The notes under the pieces are model-generated. The model ran no database searches. It was not told where the DNA came from and saw nothing but the letters and a program-made list of their open reading frames with translations. A DNA stretch of 64,000 nucleotides, taken from assembly GCA_964034945.1 (NCBI GenBank), contig OZ035961.1, positions 76,076,188 to 76,140,187 on the forward strand, given 5' to 3'. This document shows, one piece after another, positions 11,922 to 24,295 of the stretch. Position numbers and translations under genes: made by a program. The DNA is from Chrysopilus asiliformis. Taxonomy: Eukaryota > Arthropoda > Insecta > Diptera > Rhagionidae. Within the stretch, counting starts at the first letter, position 1. Each line of letters begins with the position of its first letter.

Positions 11922-12918
11922 TATGAGAACTGTAAGAATTGCTTAATTAAAATGGAAAAACGACATCATCTCACAGATTGTGGACCCCATCCTGGTGGCA
12001 TCTAATTAGATTTCAAAAAACATAGTAAAAACCCACATCGAAAAGTCGTCACGCAATTTCAACCTTCCGGTTCTTACGTAGACGATCTTTGAAGTAGAAG
12101 CCATGGAGTTCATTCAAATAAATATTAAATGGCAAACTGCAGCTCCGTGGTGTCTGATTATCTGCCTACCTGTAAAATCAGGTAAACCAAGAGAAATTAA
12201 ATCCATGGCGATTTCGCTGTGACAGACTTGGATCGGTCTTCAGTTTAGGGAAAGCCACTGCTCATCCCATTATTATCTTAAGATGGCCTCTGTTGGTTCC
12301 ACCATTCCCCATACACCCACTTTCGACTCTCAAATAATTGGTTCCTCTATAATGACAGTTAATCAGAAAGGTGTGCATTCCGCAGCGAACCCTTGCACCA
12401 GCACCGGCAGCAACATTTGATCTAATGGACAAAATTAGTTTCCGCGGTCAAGCCTAATGACAATTTGTCATGATTGTACAATTTTTTGTGTGTCATTTTC
12501 ACTTTTTCCGCATTTTTTATGTTTTTTGAAGAAACAAAAATAATACAATGACAAAAAACATGCTCTGTGTTCACTGAAAACTATGAAAAACCAACATTAA
12601 ATAAATGATACACCTATATCTCGGTAGACGGAATAGATAAATTCCAAAAATTAGGCCGTAGATCGAAATGCCGTATATTAAATCACTATGTTTCATACAA
12701 ATCCGTACAATTTACAAACGATTGGGACTAACATTAATAAAAAAAGATAATTAAATAAAAAAAGACAATGTTTGATTTTTTTTTTTTTGAAAAATTAAGA
12801 ATGATTCTTAACATAAAAAAATAATCCAATTCAAATTTCAGTTAGTTATAGCAAAATGCACAAAAAATTAGATTTCGTTTACCAGAAATATGCATTAAAA
12901 ATGCCATTTTTAGACATA
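11922..12918. other. Gene-free stretch with lower AT at 12000-12430
   Basis: No exon recognised. The segment 12000-12430 is less AT-rich than its surroundings and free of visible repeats, so it could be non-coding conserved sequence; nothing more can be said by eye. Confidence 0.3.
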
Positions 12919-12952
12919 CAGTAATCCCTCCAACTGCGCGGTTAAGTATTTA

Positions 12953-13744
12953 AGCCTAGTACGCAGTTCGAGTAAAATGAAATTTTAACGCGGTCTCCAA
13001 ATTGGCACATTAAAACCGAAGTAAAAACTGTTTGTGGAGAAATCAAATATTCTTCCATTTTTTTAAATTAAAAAACCACACTCGTTAAGAAAACTGGAAT
13101 CAGAACCTCTATTATTTTCATCTGTCAAATTTTTACCTCGAATTTAATGTACCGAACAGTTAAAATGCTGGTAAAATCAAGTGGAGACTTTCTACGCCAT
13201 CTAGTGTAGGCAACATTGCAACATGAGTTTTTCACATCATTTTAAGCCTAGTATGCAGTTCGAGTAAAATGAAATTTTAACGCGGTCTCCAAATTGGCAC
13301 ATTAAAACCGAAGTAAAAACTGTTTGTGGAGAAAAACATTGACAGCCGAGCACACACAATTAAAAAACCACACTCGTTAAGAAAACTGGAAACAGAACCT
13401 CTATTATTTTCATCTGTCAAATTTTTACCTCGAATTTAATGTACCGAACAGTTAAAATGCTGGTAAAATCAAGTGGAGACTTTCTACGCCAACTAGTGAG
13501 GCAACATTGCAACATGAGTTTTTCACATCATTTTACCAGCGAACTGCGTACCGCTTGGTAAAATTTCTGAGGTTAAATTTAAGCGCAGTGTTAAATTTGT
13601 ATGGGAAATTTCATTTTACTCGAACTGCGTACTAGGCTTTACCAGCGAACTGCGTACCGCTTGGTAAAATTTCTGAGGTTAAATTTAAGCTCAGTGTTAA
13701 ATTTGTATAGGAAATTTCATTTTACTCGAACTGCGTACTAGACT
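12953..13744. mobile_element. TTA-flanked MITE, outer copy (split)
   Basis: The inverted ends AGCCTAGTACGCAGTTCGAG and its complement at 13744 are flanked by TTA (12950-12952 and 13745-13747). Without the inner copy and its duplicated TTA, the element is 395 bases. TTA/TAA duplications suggest a PIF/Harbinger-type mobiliser. Confidence 0.85.
13245..13638. mobile_element. Second copy of the same MITE, inserted in the first
   Basis: 394 bases with ends AGCCTAGTATGCAGTTCGAG...ACTAGGCT, flanked by TTA at 13242-13244 and 13639-13641. The host continues as CATCATTTTA before it and ACCAGCGAACTG after it; the inner copy contains the uninterrupted CATCATTTTACCAGCG, confirming the junction. Confidence 0.9.
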
Positions 13745-15392
13745 TTAATACCAAAATTTCGAACTGCGCGGTAAAAATTTCGCAGCTACTTACGCGGTTT
13801 TTTTTATAATTTTCGTTGTAAAAAACATGCTCTGAATATATATTTTGATGAATCCCCAACAAGAAGAAATTAGCTGGTCATTTGGTATCTTCGTACATAT
13901 TTGGTAATTTCTTGTTTATATTTAGTGCGAAAAACTAGCAAATTTTTCTAATATCTGGGACCTAACCCCAAAATTTCATACAAAGTATGGTTCAAAGTGC
14001 GCGGTTTCGGTTTGCGCGCTCTTTTTGTGGAATGTATCTACCGCGCAGTTAGAGGGATTATTGTATTTATTATAGAATTCATACAAAAAAAACTTTTGTA
14101 AATAAAAACTTCAAGTAAAATACTTCTGCACAGTTGACAATTTATTGCAGAAAACACAATATGACGCAATATGAATTGTATTATAAAAATCTAGAATCCA
14201 ATCGAAAGTCAGTACTTATTCGACCGACCTTTAATCGGATGGTACAAGAATCCATACCTACTAATGTAAGGGCGAACACAAAAGTTTTGCTTCTTGTTCA
14301 CATGGAAAAAAAATTACTTGGCTTTTTGATGTTTTCCCATTATATTTGAATTACCGCAGTGTAGTTCCAGTGGAATTCCCCGATTTTTGCGCCATATATC
14401 CAAACCGACACACAATTTAAGACAAAAAATATTTGAAAGTTTTTAGACTTAAATTAAATGAAAAGAATACAAATAACCATTTTTTTCGAAAAGTAAAAGC
14501 AAACTATAGGCAATCAACTAACTTCAGTCGACGGTGAACAGTCCATTTTTCTATTTGGCGAGAATTTTAGGCTGCGTGAAAGCCTCCCATTTATGGAATT
14601 TTATCATACTTCTATTCCTTTAAAAAAAACTTTTTCAATCATATTCTTTTAAAGAATTAACCCTTTCACTCGGCATTTATTTCTAATTGCAAAAAATGTT
14701 GTTATAATAGCAAAAAAAATGTTTTTTTAGTATACATATAACAACATTATATTTTAAAATTGTGAAAATTTAAATATTAGAAGCCCCTTTTCGAGCATGT
14801 TCTCATTTGTGTACATAACGTATTACTCATTGTCCACTAGGCTCTCTAACTCTTTTATAAATACGGCTTTAAAATAATGTCCACAATTATGCACGTGAAA
14901 TGGTTCAAAAAATTGGTCCCATACAAGTACCATGACACTTGGATTAAAAGTTGGCAAAAAAGCCAAATGGAATTGGATCAAAAATGCGTATACAAAATCT
15001 TAATGGAAGTAACAAAAAAAGCCACACTAGGTATGTTGAAAAAATAGAGAACTGTTAAAAATTCCTCTGAATTCCAATTAAACAGTCAACAATGCCTAAC
15101 TGCCAAGGAAAAGAAACTTTCAACAATTTTGTGAGATTTTCTAGCAAAAACGTGTAAAATTTCTATAAATTTTTTCATCGCAATTTTGAGCGATTTCCAG
15201 CAAAAACGTGTGATATTTCTACTGAGAAGTTTTTTCACACAAAATTTTGTGTGATTCTACTGTAATTGCCAGTGATTTCTATCTAAGTCAGAAGAAAGAC
15301 TGGGTTTCGATTAGGCATTCTTAACCTAGCCGTGCTAAAAGATAGTAAATTAAACTTGAGGATATCAAACAATATAAAACTGCACTAAGAAC

Positions 15393-15471
15393 GACGATTT
15401 GATTAAAGTGAAAATGTTTATTAAGTTTCGTTTCTTAATAAACATTTTCACTTTCATCAAATCTTCGTTCC
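15393..15471. mobile_element. Small foldback element flanked by CTAA
   Basis: Arms starting AACGACGATTTGATTAAAGT fold on the complementary right arm with a loop near TTTCGTTT. CTAA lies on both sides, compatible with a TAA-type duplication. Confidence 0.55.
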
Positions 15472-15702
15472 TAATTTCTATTAAAAACATTACAAAATTG
15501 TCTTGGATAGAAAAAGCAGCAATTGTTTTGATTTTCAATGATTATACAAACATCAGTTTATCACACACTTTTACCACTGTGTCTATCAATCCAAGGCAAA
15601 AACACTTTTTAAGACAGAAAAAAGCAAATATCATAATAGCATAAAAAAAACTTTTTATTCGGTGGACAAACTTCTTTGATCATAGAATCGATAAATGAAA
15701 TA

Positions 15703-15784
15703 CAGTTGCACCTCGATAGTGTCGATATCCTCGATAACTGCCTTTTTCTGTCCCCTCCAGGTACGAGTTATCGAGATTCGACTG
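15703..15784. mobile_element. Short pogo/Tigger-like MITE
   Basis: CAGTTGCACCTCGATA on the left and the complement CAGTCGAATCTCGATA on the right. TA precedes it; the right TA is altered. Confidence 0.6.
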
Positions 15785-16907
15785 TTAAAAATTAGGCCGA
15801 AAAAAATAATCAATTAATAGTCTGGAACCAAACTTTCTTTGTAGGAACTAAATTTTTTATAAAATACCACGTTTCTTTCTCGAAAAGTAAACAACCGTTT
15901 GACGTAATGCAGTTTTTTTTTTTAAATTCAAAATGGCTTTTACCGAAATAAAGGAAAACACCAATCTCAAGCATAAAAATCTATACTCAGATTTATAAAT
16001 AGCTCGGGCTTTACTACAAGTTATTGTAAGATAGTTTTTGGTCCCCGAATCTCCCATTCCATTGAAGAAAAAAAAATTTTCGCAAATCTTATCAATAGTT
16101 ATTCAAGTTATTCAACGACAAATTCTTGCCAACCAATGAGTCGTGATGGGTCGCGAGCCAAACGTCTAACTTTACGCCTTGTCTAGTCAACCGTCTGGCC
16201 GGATAAAAGATGTGCCCATAGGTGGTTATAGTGACTACTTCTTCTTTATTGGACTCCCAGCAACTTCTTTTTATGGAATGATACGCGCAACGGAAATTAA
16301 ACTAGTTTTTTTCATTTCCATTTGAGGCTTATACTTTCATAGTATAAGGTATTTTATTGTACCGGCTAAAATGATGTCACGAAAACAAATCAAAAGAATT
16401 AAATCGCAGGTAATTTCGCGACAACTACGCCGAACCTAAATGATGACAATTTTCTTGAGGTAGGTAGTACCAGTGCTATCCATCCATTTGTGTTTCGACT
16501 CATTCCATTTACAAATGCCGGTCTTTGTCATTTACCCGAAATACTATTTTTCTGTCCACGTCCCGTCAGTTGTAAATCTCTTCACCCAATAATGTCAGAA
16601 TAATTGCATTACTCACTACGTATAGAGCCGCGATATAAAAAAAACGTTGTGGTCATGAATGCGATGGATATGTGGTCAAGAGCTGAATTGATCCATGAAT
16701 TTGTCATTTTGTTTTGTTTCTGATTTTCTCTACTTCCACAAGTTTCTATAGAGGATTTTACGTTTCACATAATTCGCCAATAGTTTCTCAAGTCAAAAGC
16801 TTTTAACGATAATTATATTATTTTTATTACGTAATCAAAGATAAATTCTGTGAAAATTTGCCAAAACTTGATAACTATATTTTTCATATTTTCAACGAAA
16901 CAATTTC

Positions 16908-17812
16908 AAAACATAACAAAAGCTATAATTGCCAATCTGGCAATTATTGAAAACCCGTATGGTGATTTGTGTGAACGGCGAACAGTTGTATCCAAATTTC
17001 AGTTTGAAGTCAAACTTTCCAATAAGATTTTTTTAAAACTTCTTCCAATCGAATTTTGATGTATGGGAGTTTTATGTAGAATCATATCCTAAATAACTTT
17101 TGTTCTTGGACTTTTTTTTGTTCTTGAGTTTTCGAAAGAATCGCAAAAAATGGCTTTTTTAAATAACGGTTTATCTTGATACCGGTTTAAGATGTCCAGT
17201 TCTTGTAAAACACAAAAGTGTAGGAAACTTTCAGGCTGGAATACAATTGGCCCGACACAACAAACGTCATTTGTTATACCCGTATGGTGAAACCAAAGGG
17301 TATACTAACTTTGCCTTACCGTTTGTAACGCCAAGATCCCGTAATCACACACAAAAATGAATTACACCAGTGTGTTTAGAATGATAAAAATAATTAATTT
17401 CTGCATGTCCGTCCGTCCGTCCGTCTGTCTGTCCGTCCGTCTGTCTGTGGCGCGGATTGCGGGCGCACGGATTGAGCTAGAGACTTGAAATTTTGCGCAG
17501 ATTCGTTTTTCGTAAAATACGAGGCTAAGTTCGTTCATGGGCAAAAATTTACCATTAGGGGGGGTACCCCCCATACGAACGAAAACTTTTTTTCTGAATA
17601 TCTCAAAAACGGTGAATTTTATCAAAAAAGTCTAAGAACAAAAGTTATTTAGGATATGATTCTACATAAATCTCCCATACATCAAAATCCGATTGGAATA
17701 AATTTTAAAAAATCTTATTGAAAAGTTTTACTTCAACGAGGAATTTTCAGACAATTGTTCGAATTTTGATACGAATATCACCATACGGGTCTCTATACGA
17801 ATATCACCATCC
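16908..17812. repeat. Family-1 copies D (inverted tail) and E (head), arranged back to back
   Basis: 16908-17130 is the tail of family 1 in reverse (AAACATAACAAAAGCTATAA). After about 150 unrelated bases a forward copy starts at 17274 with TATACCCGTATGGTG and runs to about 17812, with an internal TCCG/TCTG run (17405-17450). The opposite orientation gives a foldback-like arrangement. Confidence 0.8.
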
Positions 17813-17907
17813 AGCCAAAATGGCAGCACAAAACAAAAAATCACTAGTAATGGCAAACAAAAGTTTTCCATTGTTCAAATTACATTTTGTCAAAATTATT
17901 CGAAAGG

Positions 17908-20267
17908 TAAGGTAAAGGGCTATTATATTGACCTATCAATCACAATTTTGAGTTTGACGTTAAAAATTGATACTAAGTTTCATGTGAAAGTTTTCAACAA
18001 TGGTTATAGTGTGAACATTGGACAATTAAATATAGGAAAGATAATTTGATTGTTTCAAAAATTACTTTTTAACTTTAGTTTAGTTAATTTTTAAATAATA
18101 GTCTCGAATGTATTTATTATTGACCTAACAAGAAAAAATTCGTCCTAATATTGACTGTCAGCGCTTCTATTATTGACCCAACGTATTTGGACCCCACACG
18201 GCAAAAAATCCTGGAGTATTTTTCAATCCAAAAATTATATTGACGAAATCTTAATACATATTTTGGATTGGAATTTAATACATTTAATACATGAATTTTT
18301 GAAAATATTTTAGCCTTTTTTGCAGTCATATTTGAACAGTTTTTTATTATGTATCGAACTTAAGTACTTTTAACATTAATGTCTACAATTTAATCAAAAT
18401 TTTAGACTTTAATACTGAAATAAACCAAAAATAAATTTATAAGAATTTCCAATCCATTTTATTGGATTAGAATTTTCCATTTGATTACATATAGGTCCAG
18501 CGTAATCCAGTTTTGATTGGAATTTACTCCAAGATTTTTTACCGTGGCACGTATTTGGCCCAGTCCACAATTTTTTGCTCTTCCTCAGGTTTAAGGATCG
18601 TAGGATGGCCTATGTCAGAATGTACTGGAAATTTACCCTTGTGTTTATATAGTAACGATGTTTTTGGTATTTTGAAGTAGGGATGTCAAATTTTTCAAAA
18701 ACACCGGTTTTCGGTCAAACCGGTTTTTAAAACTTCGGTTTAAACCGAGCCGGTTTAACCGGGTCCAAAAAACCGGTAATTAAAAAACCGAAAAATCGTT
18801 TTGTTCAAATTGGGTATGTTAGGTCTTAGACGCAACAAATACACTATAATACAAACAAAAGACGTGAAGTGCCATATAATCCATTAAGAGGCCATAAATG
18901 GCACAATATGATATTGTATTTGGTTTAGAGTGCCTAAAAAGAAGTGTTTATAACAACTCAGTTGCAAGAAAATTGGTTTAAAAATATTTTTCCGTACAAA
19001 AAAAAATGATCGGTTTTTTGAACGGTTTTTGGTTTTCAAAAAACACCGGGTATAATCGTGCAAAAAAACACCGAAAAAAAACCGGTTAACCGAAGCAAAA
19101 ACACCGGGTAACCGGTTTTTTTTGACATCCCTATTTTGATGACCTTTGTCGCCCTATAAATTGACATGCCTTCTTCTACTGCTTTTAGAGCGGCCTCCAG
19201 CTCATTGTTGGTATATAGAAGTCGTTTGGTGTTGTAAAAAATTAAATGTTTCTTTTTTTGACCGAAGTGGGTATTATATTGACTTATAATTTGAAAGAAA
19301 AAAACTAGTCGATTTTAATTGTAAAATATCAAGTCAGAATTATGTTCTGTTTCAATAATCATTTAAATTTACTAGAAAATAATTTATTTTAGTTGAAGTG
19401 GAAACAAAATATTATAAAAAATAGTATGAAATGTTTCATGTGCATGTTTATTTTATTGACCTAGAGGTTTATTTATTATTGACCTACTCATGTATCCTTT
19501 ATTGACCCAAAACTTGAAATATTATTTAAGATTAAATTATTAAAAAATTGATAGGTCAGAATTCGACTACTATATAGATGGGAAGGAGATTTAATGTTAA
19601 ATGACAGAGGAAAACTTTTAGACTTTTTGTTACAGCCAAAAACTAACTTAGCTTTAAATACGTAAAAAATGCAATATTGACCTATAAGTCAATAAAAGAA
19701 ACATCACAAATATTCATTGTATCTAATTATTGACCACACATTTTATATATTTTTTATATTATTCCACATTAACGGCCAATTTATTCACTAGGAGTTAAAT
19801 CGCCTTAACTCCCTTAACTCACCTTTTACATGGAAAATAACACTAGCTAACTCCCTTAACTCACTAACTCGGCTTAACTCCTAGTGAATAAATTAGGGGT
19901 AAAACTCACAATTTTATAACAACAAAATTGAAATTTAATAATTAAAGAACAACTCACAAAAAGAAAATTAGGAAAAAAAGTAAAATATACGAAAATACCG
20001 CAACTTTTAGTTTTTCTATTATTTAGGCTTACTTGTTAAGAAATTTCTCGCTTTATCGTCTTTTCTTGCCAGCTGTCATGGCAAACTAATTTTTCGTGAG
20101 AGGATTATATCGTATCGCAATAAAAAATTGGGAATTCACTATCAAGAGTGGGTTGTGGAATTTCAGTGTTTTAAAATATTGATACACACATAGTTGGCCT
20201 TATTAAAGCTAAAAAATGAAAATATGTCAATATTACCGCCTAGGTCAATAATATAGCCCTTTACCTT
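17908..20267. mobile_element. Large TIR element with repeated TATTGACC motifs
   Basis: The ends TAAGGTAAAGGGCTAT at 17908 and its complement near 20267 are inverted; TATTGACCTA follows closely at both. The motif ATTGACC recurs at least eight times inside (for example near 18117, 18172, 19455, 19478, 19501, 19676 and 19729), like subterminal transposase-binding repeats. A hAT MITE (18678-19133) and a palindrome (about 19785-19905, CTAGGAGTTAA arms) are nested. No transposase was recognised and the target duplication is unclear. Confidence 0.6.
18678..19133. mobile_element. Non-autonomous hAT-like element
   Basis: The inverted ends begin TAGGGATGTCAAA, with ACCGGTT-rich subterminal sequence. 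The flanks are TTTTGAAG (18670-18677) and TTTTGATG (19134-19141), a 7/8 match to an 8-bp duplication as for hAT elements. Confidence 0.8.
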
Positions 20268-20274
20268 AGTTAGT

Positions 20275-21193
20275 TTTTTACACTGAGTTTTGAACATAGC
20301 AACTTTATAAGTCATGAATCAAAGAAAATATAGATTCCTGATTACAGAGGAGATTTTACTGGATTATCAAAGATATAGATTAATTTATAGTTCGATACTG
20401 CCAATTATTCTTACCACTAGTGCTAACAGTTAATTAGACATCTGAAACAAGCAATTAGACATTACAGATCTTCATAATTTATGTTTAGCTAAGAATCTTC
20501 AAAAGCAAATACCAATAAAAACAGGATAAATTAATTGGTTATACTTTATTATTTTATAATTTTCTCAATAAATTGTTATTTTTTTATTATGAAACTGGCT
20601 AAACGGAAAAATTAAAAGGCATTACGAGACTGTAATTTTGCAGGGACATCGAGGTAAAACGAAAACAAATTGAAACTTATGCAAATAAATTCATTCTCAA
20701 ATATAATTCAAATTCAATTCTTAGTTATTTAACAGGTGTAACTAAAAGCATCCCATCTCGCCTCATCTTAGTTAATTTTATCTCATACTTAGTTGAATTT
20801 GATATTTGCATAAGGCAAAAAGGAAACGTAATTAACTTAAGCACCAAATTAGAATTCTATCAAAGTGTTTGCTCTTTGGGTCTTCTCCATCCCAGGTTCA
20901 GTTCGATAGACAGTAGATTTGCGTATTTTCTTAACTAATTCTATAATTAACTTTTTTGCGCAAATAACGGGAAATTGACAAATTAGAATTTTATCTGTAG
21001 GTCATAAATTTCAGACATACCGGATAGTTTTTAAAGAAAAACTTTATGTAGGCGGGTACGGAAATTTTTTTTAAATAATGTTTGTAATGTCGGTAAGAAA
21101 TATTCCGAAGAAAATTGAGCAAAAATTTAATTTTCCCAAAACAAAACCAACAAGAAAAGGTTTTTTTCTAAATTTTTTTTTTCTTGCATATAG
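20275..21193. other. Gene-free stretch
   Basis: No gene recognised. A strong donor-like AATGTCG|GTAAGA at 21093 lies about 100 bases before the acceptor of the next entry, but no in-frame ATG exon could be traced to it. Confidence 0.35.
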
Positions 21194-21467
21194 AAATTTA
21201 CCAATTGTTAATCGAACAACTATTAGACAAGGACGTACTTTTTATGTACTTTTTGGAAAATTGCATTTTACCTGATGTTTTTGTAAATAGTCCGGAAGTC
21301 CGCAAGTCAATCCCGCAAGTCCATAAAAGCAAACAATCCCGCAAGTCCATAAAATCAAAAACGCAGCCGGAAATCAAAATCGATGGAGAAATTGAAAACG
21401 ACTTCTTCAAGCAACTCCCCACTCGAAAAACCCTTGGAAGGATGGTTATTTTCTTGTTCCGCTTTGG
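21194..21467 (+). CDS. Unrecognised candidate internal exon
   Basis: An acceptor (TTTTTTTTTCTTGCATATAG) and a donor (TTTGG|GTAAGC) bound one open frame of about 90 residues, containing YQLLIEQLLDKDVLFMYFLE, a basic middle (KSKQSRKSIKSKTQPE) and DGEIENDFFKQLPTRKTLG. The composition looks protein-like and the splice sites are good, but no family was recognised. Its partner exons were not found; joining it to the open frame at 23731 would give a stop. It could be a chance frame. Confidence 0.35.
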
Positions 21468-23152
21468 GTAAGCTACGCTGTTGGTATTGCTTTTTCGCTA
21501 AATCCTGGGCAATTTACCTAAACGAAGACTCCATGGGAGAAAAACCCACTTGGTGTTAGAAGAAAATTTTAAAGTTGAACGCCGACACTCAAGCACAAGT
21601 CAACTACCACAATTCACAATGGAAATACGATTTTTACCACTGGTATTTGGAAAATATGTAAATTGGCAATGGAATATGGAAACTTCTGGGGATTTTCTCT
21701 CTTTTTGCACAAACACTTCTCACAGCAAATTCAATGGTAAATATCACTTCTACACAGCAAGTTGCACGGCTTCTTTCCAGAACTTTTCTGTCTGGCAAAG
21801 CAACGGATATCAAAGAAAAATCTAATAATTTTTTTTCTTGTTTTTGCACCTGGAAGCAGCGTTAATTAAACACCGACAGCACAAACAGTTGCGAGCGACA
21901 CTGCAAATATAATCCGTCAAATCCCAGCGAAAAAAGCGAAGGGTTAGCAATATGCGATATGGCGGCTCCAATGCGTTGCGTTGCTGCAGATCCATATTTT
22001 TAAAGAACGAAAAGCAAGATTCGACTTTTTTCCTACTACAAAAGGTGCTTTTTGGCATCAGAAAATTTTGACTCCATCTTGAAAATCAAAAACAGCGCAA
22101 CGCAGAAGTTTCGCCGCCGGTGAGATGCTTCTTAACCGCTTGCAAAGGGAGTTTACAAATGCTGTCTGGCTAAGAAAGCATTTTTCAACGCATTTTTCAA
22201 ACATTTTCAAACATCAATTTTGAAAGACTTGAATAATACGCTATATCAATTCTAAAATAATTGCACGTCTTTCGTGTCTCTTATCCTGTGATTACATTAA
22301 AAATTTTCGCTAAGCTTTTTTGTAAATCTCAATTGGTAATTAAGTCATATTGATGGGACAAAATATTTGAAATAAAAGTGCCAAAAATTAGCAGCATAAT
22401 AGCATGCACCGGACACTCAAAAATGTAAAAAAAAAATCGGAAAAGAAAATTATGCATTTTGGCTTTTCGATAAAAAAAAAATAAGACCAAAAAACATCTT
22501 ACGTAAAAAAATAAGTTTGTGATATGAAATAATATGTATATATCGTGTCTAAAAAGACAATTTGCCTATATTTGAATAAATGAATTGAATTGAAAAAAGT
22601 GCGCCAAAGTTCCGATGGATGTTTGTCTGTCTGTCTGTCTGTTTGAGATTACAAAACTCAAAAACTACTGGACCGATTTTTACGCGGTTCTTTGCAAAAT
22701 GATCAGCGTTGCTAGGAGCGGGTTTTTAGCTATGTTAGATTTTCAAAATTCGAAACAGAAGGTCTTATAACTGTAAGGATAACGAAATATCCTTTTTCCC
22801 GTTTTTTTCCGGGAAAACCGGGATTTGGGGTTTCCGGGATCGCTGATCACGAATCCGGTAAACGAAAGATCCTGTAAGGATAACGCAAATATCCTTTTTC
22901 TCATTTTTCCCCGGAAAAGTTGGCATTATGGGGTTTTTGGAGTCGCTGATCACGAAACCGGTATTAGATTCTCAGAAACGATTTCGGTACTGTAGAAAAA
23001 CAACTGAAGATTTATTAGGTTTTATAATTAGATACAATTTGTACTATATTAAAAATACATCCAAAAAAGCGTCAATTTCGAAACACAATACTGATTGAGT
23101 TTCACATCAAACCAGCCATCTAGTGTTTTTTAAGAAACATTATTGGATTGTA
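21468..23152. other. Gene-free stretch with a tandem duplication
   Basis: 22771-22871 and 22872-22966 are two tandem units beginning CTGTAAGGATAACG and containing GATCGCTGATCACGAA-type sequence. A (TGTC)n run is at 22623-22642. Nothing else was recognised. Confidence 0.5.
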
Positions 23153-23567
23153 TTAAACAAAGCAAATATTACTTCGAACTTCACATAATTTATCTACTGG
23201 ATCCTGAATCACAATAAATGTTAATTTCTCGTCAGGAGTAATTAAAGTTTCATGCATTCGAGAACGGACACGCACCGAGACTATTTCGTCTTCGGGATCT
23301 AATTGTTGGAGGGCGTATTTGGCCTTTTCCATTAATTGTCCGTACATTCCGGCATGTTGAAGGCTATCCTGTTCCGCCATGGTCGTCCTGACAGGATTTC
23401 CCGCCGCGTTTAACACCACAATGTCCAGAATATCGTCTTGAGCTTGAATTTGCCGAAAAGCCTCCTCTACATATGACCGAGTTCGTTTCGCCTAAATGCA
23501 AGAAATTCCAAAAATATATAGAAAATTAACAAAATAACACTCAACGGATTTGCCACGCTCTCACCAT
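23153..23567 (-). CDS. Roadblock/LC7-like dynein light chain, divergent paralogue
   Basis: Roadblock proteins are light chains that dimerise and bind the dynein intermediate chain in cytoplasmic and axonemal dynein. The CDS is joined from 23567-23565 (ATG only) and 23491-23153, giving 113 residues. The 73-base intron starts ATG|GTGAG and ends TTGCATTTAG. The protein begins MAKRTRSYVEEAFRQIQAQD, followed by the conserved strand region DIVVLNAAGNPVRTT, the helix with HAGMYGQLMEKAK, and the second half LDPEDEIVSVRVRSRMHE and FIVIQDPVD. It is longer than the usual 97 residues, with extra residues at both ends. The conserved paralogue lies 5 kb away on the other strand. The divergence suggests a specialised, perhaps male or ciliary, role (inference). 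Confidence 0.9.
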
Positions 23568-23730
23568 TTCCGGTTTGGCTTTCCTCTGATAACGCTACAA
23601 AAGAACTAAACCCCAAGTAAGAAAAATTCCTTAGAAGAAAGTAATAGGGAAATTGATTAGCGTGTCAGCGCTTACTGCCTAAGTTTCCTGGGGAGCGACC
23701 CAAATTTTACTACGAGTGAATGATTTCCAG

Positions 23731-23916
23731 GTTATTGGGGGACACCAAATAGAGGATATGCACAGCACACGCACTGAATATTTGGATACCCTTAAAAATC
23801 AATTTACCAAAAATGGCTTTCTTTATGCCGTGCAAATGGATAGTTATCGATTCAAGGACCCGGTTGATTTATTTACAAGTCAATTGGAATTTGACGAAAA
23901 AAAATATATACATTAA
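23731..23916 (+). CDS. Unrecognised candidate terminal exon
   Basis: After an acceptor-like TGATTTCCAG, one frame stays open for 61 codons to TAA at 23914-23916, with protein-like content (HSTRTEYLDTLKNQFTKNGF, DSYRFKDPVDLFTSQLEFDE). Its stop overlaps the stop of the opposite-strand roadblock paralogue, so the two would be convergent. No upstream exons or family were identified. Confidence 0.3.
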   Translation, partial: VIGGHQIEDMHSTRTEYLDTLKNQFTKNGFLYAVQMDSYRFKDPVDLFTSQLEFDEKKYIH

Positions 23917-24295
23917 TGTGTCACATTGTGGCTTTTGTATGTTTGCATTACAATTATACTAAATTCGTCTTCAATGGCAACCATTAATTCACATGTTTTC
24001 GTTCCGATTCGAAGGAATTTTAATTCGTCAGTGGGATCTAGATCTCGTACTGCATTTTTGGAAATATTTACAAGAACACCCGCCACTAAATTGATGAATC
24101 CTTGAGTGGTGGTGCTATCAAAAGATGTTTGTACTGGAATCAGATCCTTACTAATGATAACGGTTCCAAAAACTTGGTCGTGAATTCGATTGACAACATC
24201 TTCATTTCGCTGGACAATTTGGTTCATTAAGTTAAACTATAAAGGGGTTATTTAAATCAAAACATAAGTCAAAAATTGAACTTAAAATTTACCAT
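23913..24295 (-). CDS. Roadblock/LC7-like dynein light chain, third paralogue
   Basis: Joined from 24295-24293 (ATG only, ATG|GTAAAT) and 24236-23913 after the acceptor CCCTTTATAG; the 56-base intron gives a 108-residue protein starting MFNLMNQIVQRNEDVVNRIH. A second in-frame ATG at 24227 could also serve as start. The family core is clear: FGTVIISKDLIPVQTSFDST, then SKNAVRDLDPTDELKFLRIG and EDEFSIIVMQ, aligning with the conserved copy at 28.6-29.1 kb. It lies about 350 bases upstream of the other minus-strand paralogue. The intron directly after the start codon matches its sister genes and supports this start. Confidence 0.88.

Larger units (their letters stand above)
12919..14063. mobile_element. 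pogo/Tigger-like TIR element
   Basis: The ends CAGTAATCCCTCCAACTGCG and the complement CAATAATCCCTCTAACTGCG match at 22 of 24 bases over the longer repeat and are flanked by TA (12917-12918 and 14064-14065). This style of end resembles Tigger elements. A pair of nested MITEs (12953-13744) occupies most of it. Confidence 0.8.
14066..16906. other. Gene-free stretch with two small hairpin elements
   Basis: No exon recognised. The two hairpins (15393-15471 and 15703-15784) are listed separately. Confidence 0.4.

Noticed and set aside
16850..17059. 69-residue open frame with NITKAIIANLAIIENPYGD
   Set aside because: The same residues arise from every inverted family-1 tail; it is repeat DNA, not a conserved protein.
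21550..21825. Possible continuation exon after the 21194-21467 candidate
   Set aside because: Frames on both sides of the gap are broken by stops, and no consistent splice phase was found.
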